Below are positions 62,601 to 64,000 of a DNA stretch of 64,000 bases, one piece after another; positions within the stretch are counted from its first letter, which is position 1, and every line of letters begins with the position of its first letter. Below the pieces are notes generated by a model. That model saw only the letters and a program-made list of their open reading frames with translations. It had not been told where the DNA came from and did not search any database. The DNA is from Streblospio benedicti. Taxonomy: Eukaryota > Annelida > Polychaeta > Spionida > Spionidae. Location: assembly GCA_019095985.1 (NCBI GenBank), contig CM032659.1:25192629-25256628 (forward strand), given 5' to 3'. The position numbers were made by a program, and so were the translations under genes.

Positions 62601-63799
62601 CTGCAGGTGGCGAAATGTATGAAGTTATCCAGTCGTATACACTCATTTGTTGTACATTGATTTTGTTTTATTGCGAATGTCCCTGCCTTCAGCCCTTTCT
62701 AAGATAGTTAGACTAAAGTATGTTTTATTATGTATGGGAGTTCTGAAGGGAAGAACATATATATCAGATTTTATCTAATGTACACAAGTCAAATCGTACT
62801 ACTGAGAATGGAGACTTCTAATTCACTTTGTCAAAGAAGCATACACCATATAAAGACAACACAAATTTTGATCAACCACAAAATACCGAATATAATGACT
62901 AAAATTTAATAAATTGTGAGCAGATAACTGTTGCCTAGAGGAGTTTTTGAAGTCGTCCACCTCCGCCGCAGATGTTTAAAATCAGATTGACGAGGTACGC
63001 GCCCCTCTAATTATTCAGTGACTATGTGAGTGCAACTATGTAATCTGGATGTTTCCTCTTCGAATAGAAAACTATATGGTTATACCTACAGCATATGTGT
63101 TGTTTCTAATAACTCGACTGTTAGAGGGCTTTTCTCCTCAATAAACTGCACTGCGTGGGTTTGAACCCTTCAAAGATCTTTATTGTCAGAATGATGAGGT
63201 AGCCTACGCGCATTCTACTACTAATGAATTATTCAGTGACTATGTGAGTGCACATATGTTATATTGAAGTTTCCTTTGAAAAAAAAGGAGGATACAATTA
63301 TTAAATACATCAAATGAAAATCGGCAACCAGTTTAGCTCATTTTGACTACGGCAACATCTCCATGATTGTCAGGTGGTGTGGGTTCGGATCCCGCATGGC
63401 CCTCAGAATGATTTGATGTGCAATGATATATATAAATGTGACCAGTCATGAAACTCATACAATTACAACTATATAATTGCTGAAATAGTGTTGAGAGTGT
63501 TGAGACTACATTACCACATGTGTTATGATTACACATTTTTCAGTAGCGCAATTTTTGAATCATCGGCATATTTGTGAAAGGATAGTATTTCCCCATGTTC
63601 GAAACACACTTGCATCCACTTTACAGACGTTATTTCAGGAAGTTATCGTGGGCTGTTCATCATCATTTCAATTTTTCAAAATGATAATAAAACATATCGA
63701 ATTGTGGTACATTGATAATTAAGTTTATTTTTTTAACAATTGTTCTAAATAGTAAAGGTTAATCCGGTCTAAACTTTTAAACTAAATAAAACTTTGTTA
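62601..63799. other. Stretch upstream of the first visible lectin exon
   Basis: No exon with lectin similarity was found. A diverged duplication places 'ATTATTCAGTGACTATGTGAG' at 63010-63030 and again near 63228-63250. A B-box-like GTGGGTTCGGATCCCGCA at about 63378-63395 hints at a SINE fragment. Confidence 0.4.
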
Positions 63800-64000
63800 A
63801 ATGTAAATGTGGCGGTTTATAGTCGTGATCCAAGTCTTGCTGTCATGCCTTTACATTTGACTCCAAATCATTGGCATTCTTGTTTTCTATCACTTCTTAT
63901 CATTTCTCACAAACCTGCACCGGCAGCACATTCAACTCACAATACTAATCACTCACACAATCTTTCAACAAAATGACCTTATACCGAATTAACGTGTTTT
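63800..64000 (-). mobile_element. tRNA-derived SINE, copy 6, cut by the window edge
   Basis: It has 'GTCGTGATCCAAGTCTTGC', 'CCGGCAGCACATTCAACTCA' and 'GACCTTATACCGAATTAACG', matching the body of the other SINE copies. The tRNA-like head would lie beyond 64000. Confidence 0.65.

Overview
This is a stretch of animal nuclear DNA: genes are split into short exons with GT-AG introns, the background is AT-rich, and gene-free DNA is packed with degraded mobile elements and microsatellites. Two 100-N assembly gaps are present. The mix of an F-type lectin, tandem intron-poor GT31 galactosyltransferases, Penelope-like elements, a CR1/Rex1-type LINE and tRNA-derived SINEs fits a marine invertebrate (hemichordate, cephalochordate, echinoderm or a lophotrochozoan). 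The sequence alone does not let me choose between them. All recognisable host genes lie on the minus strand.

Layout. 1-8.3 kb: no host gene; a short element interrupted by a MITE, two Penelope-like fragments, and a three-level nest of insertions. 8.3-9.9 kb and 20.7-22.3 kb: two copies of a two-exon beta-1,3-galactosyltransferase-like gene inside a ~1.9 kb segmental duplication. Between them lie a minisatellite, several MITEs, an 866-bp inverted-repeat element, SINEs, a gap, and a decayed copy of a repetitive ORF family. 23-32 kb: intergenic, with SINEs and a TTAA-flanked element. 32.5-44.7 kb: peroxisomal 3-ketoacyl-CoA thiolase (ACAA1), ten clean exons; its catalytic-cysteine exon appears only as corrupted sequence beside the second gap, and a LINE and a 94-bp perfect inverted repeat sit in its introns. 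48.8-50.4 kb: a small secreted protein with a TATA box, signal peptide, dibasic sites and a six-cysteine tail. 51.2-58.7 kb: a 13-exon, 623-residue gene I do not recognise, reconstructed start to stop with consistent intron phases, including a 20-bp micro-exon. 61.0-62.6 kb: three exons of an F-type lectin domain, gene incomplete.

The genes do not form an operon or an obvious pathway. ACAA1 is a conserved peroxisomal enzyme; the galactosyltransferases, lectin and secreted protein belong to the glycan or secretory world. I saw no retrovirus-like, LTR, Polinton or other capsid-bearing element, no CRISPR array, and no rRNA or functional tRNA gene. The most promising novelties are the secreted prohormone-like gene, the unrecognised 623-residue gene with a minisatellite grown from its own splice-donor region, the patchy divergence of the two galactosyltransferases, and the lectin whose sugar-binding histidine is replaced.
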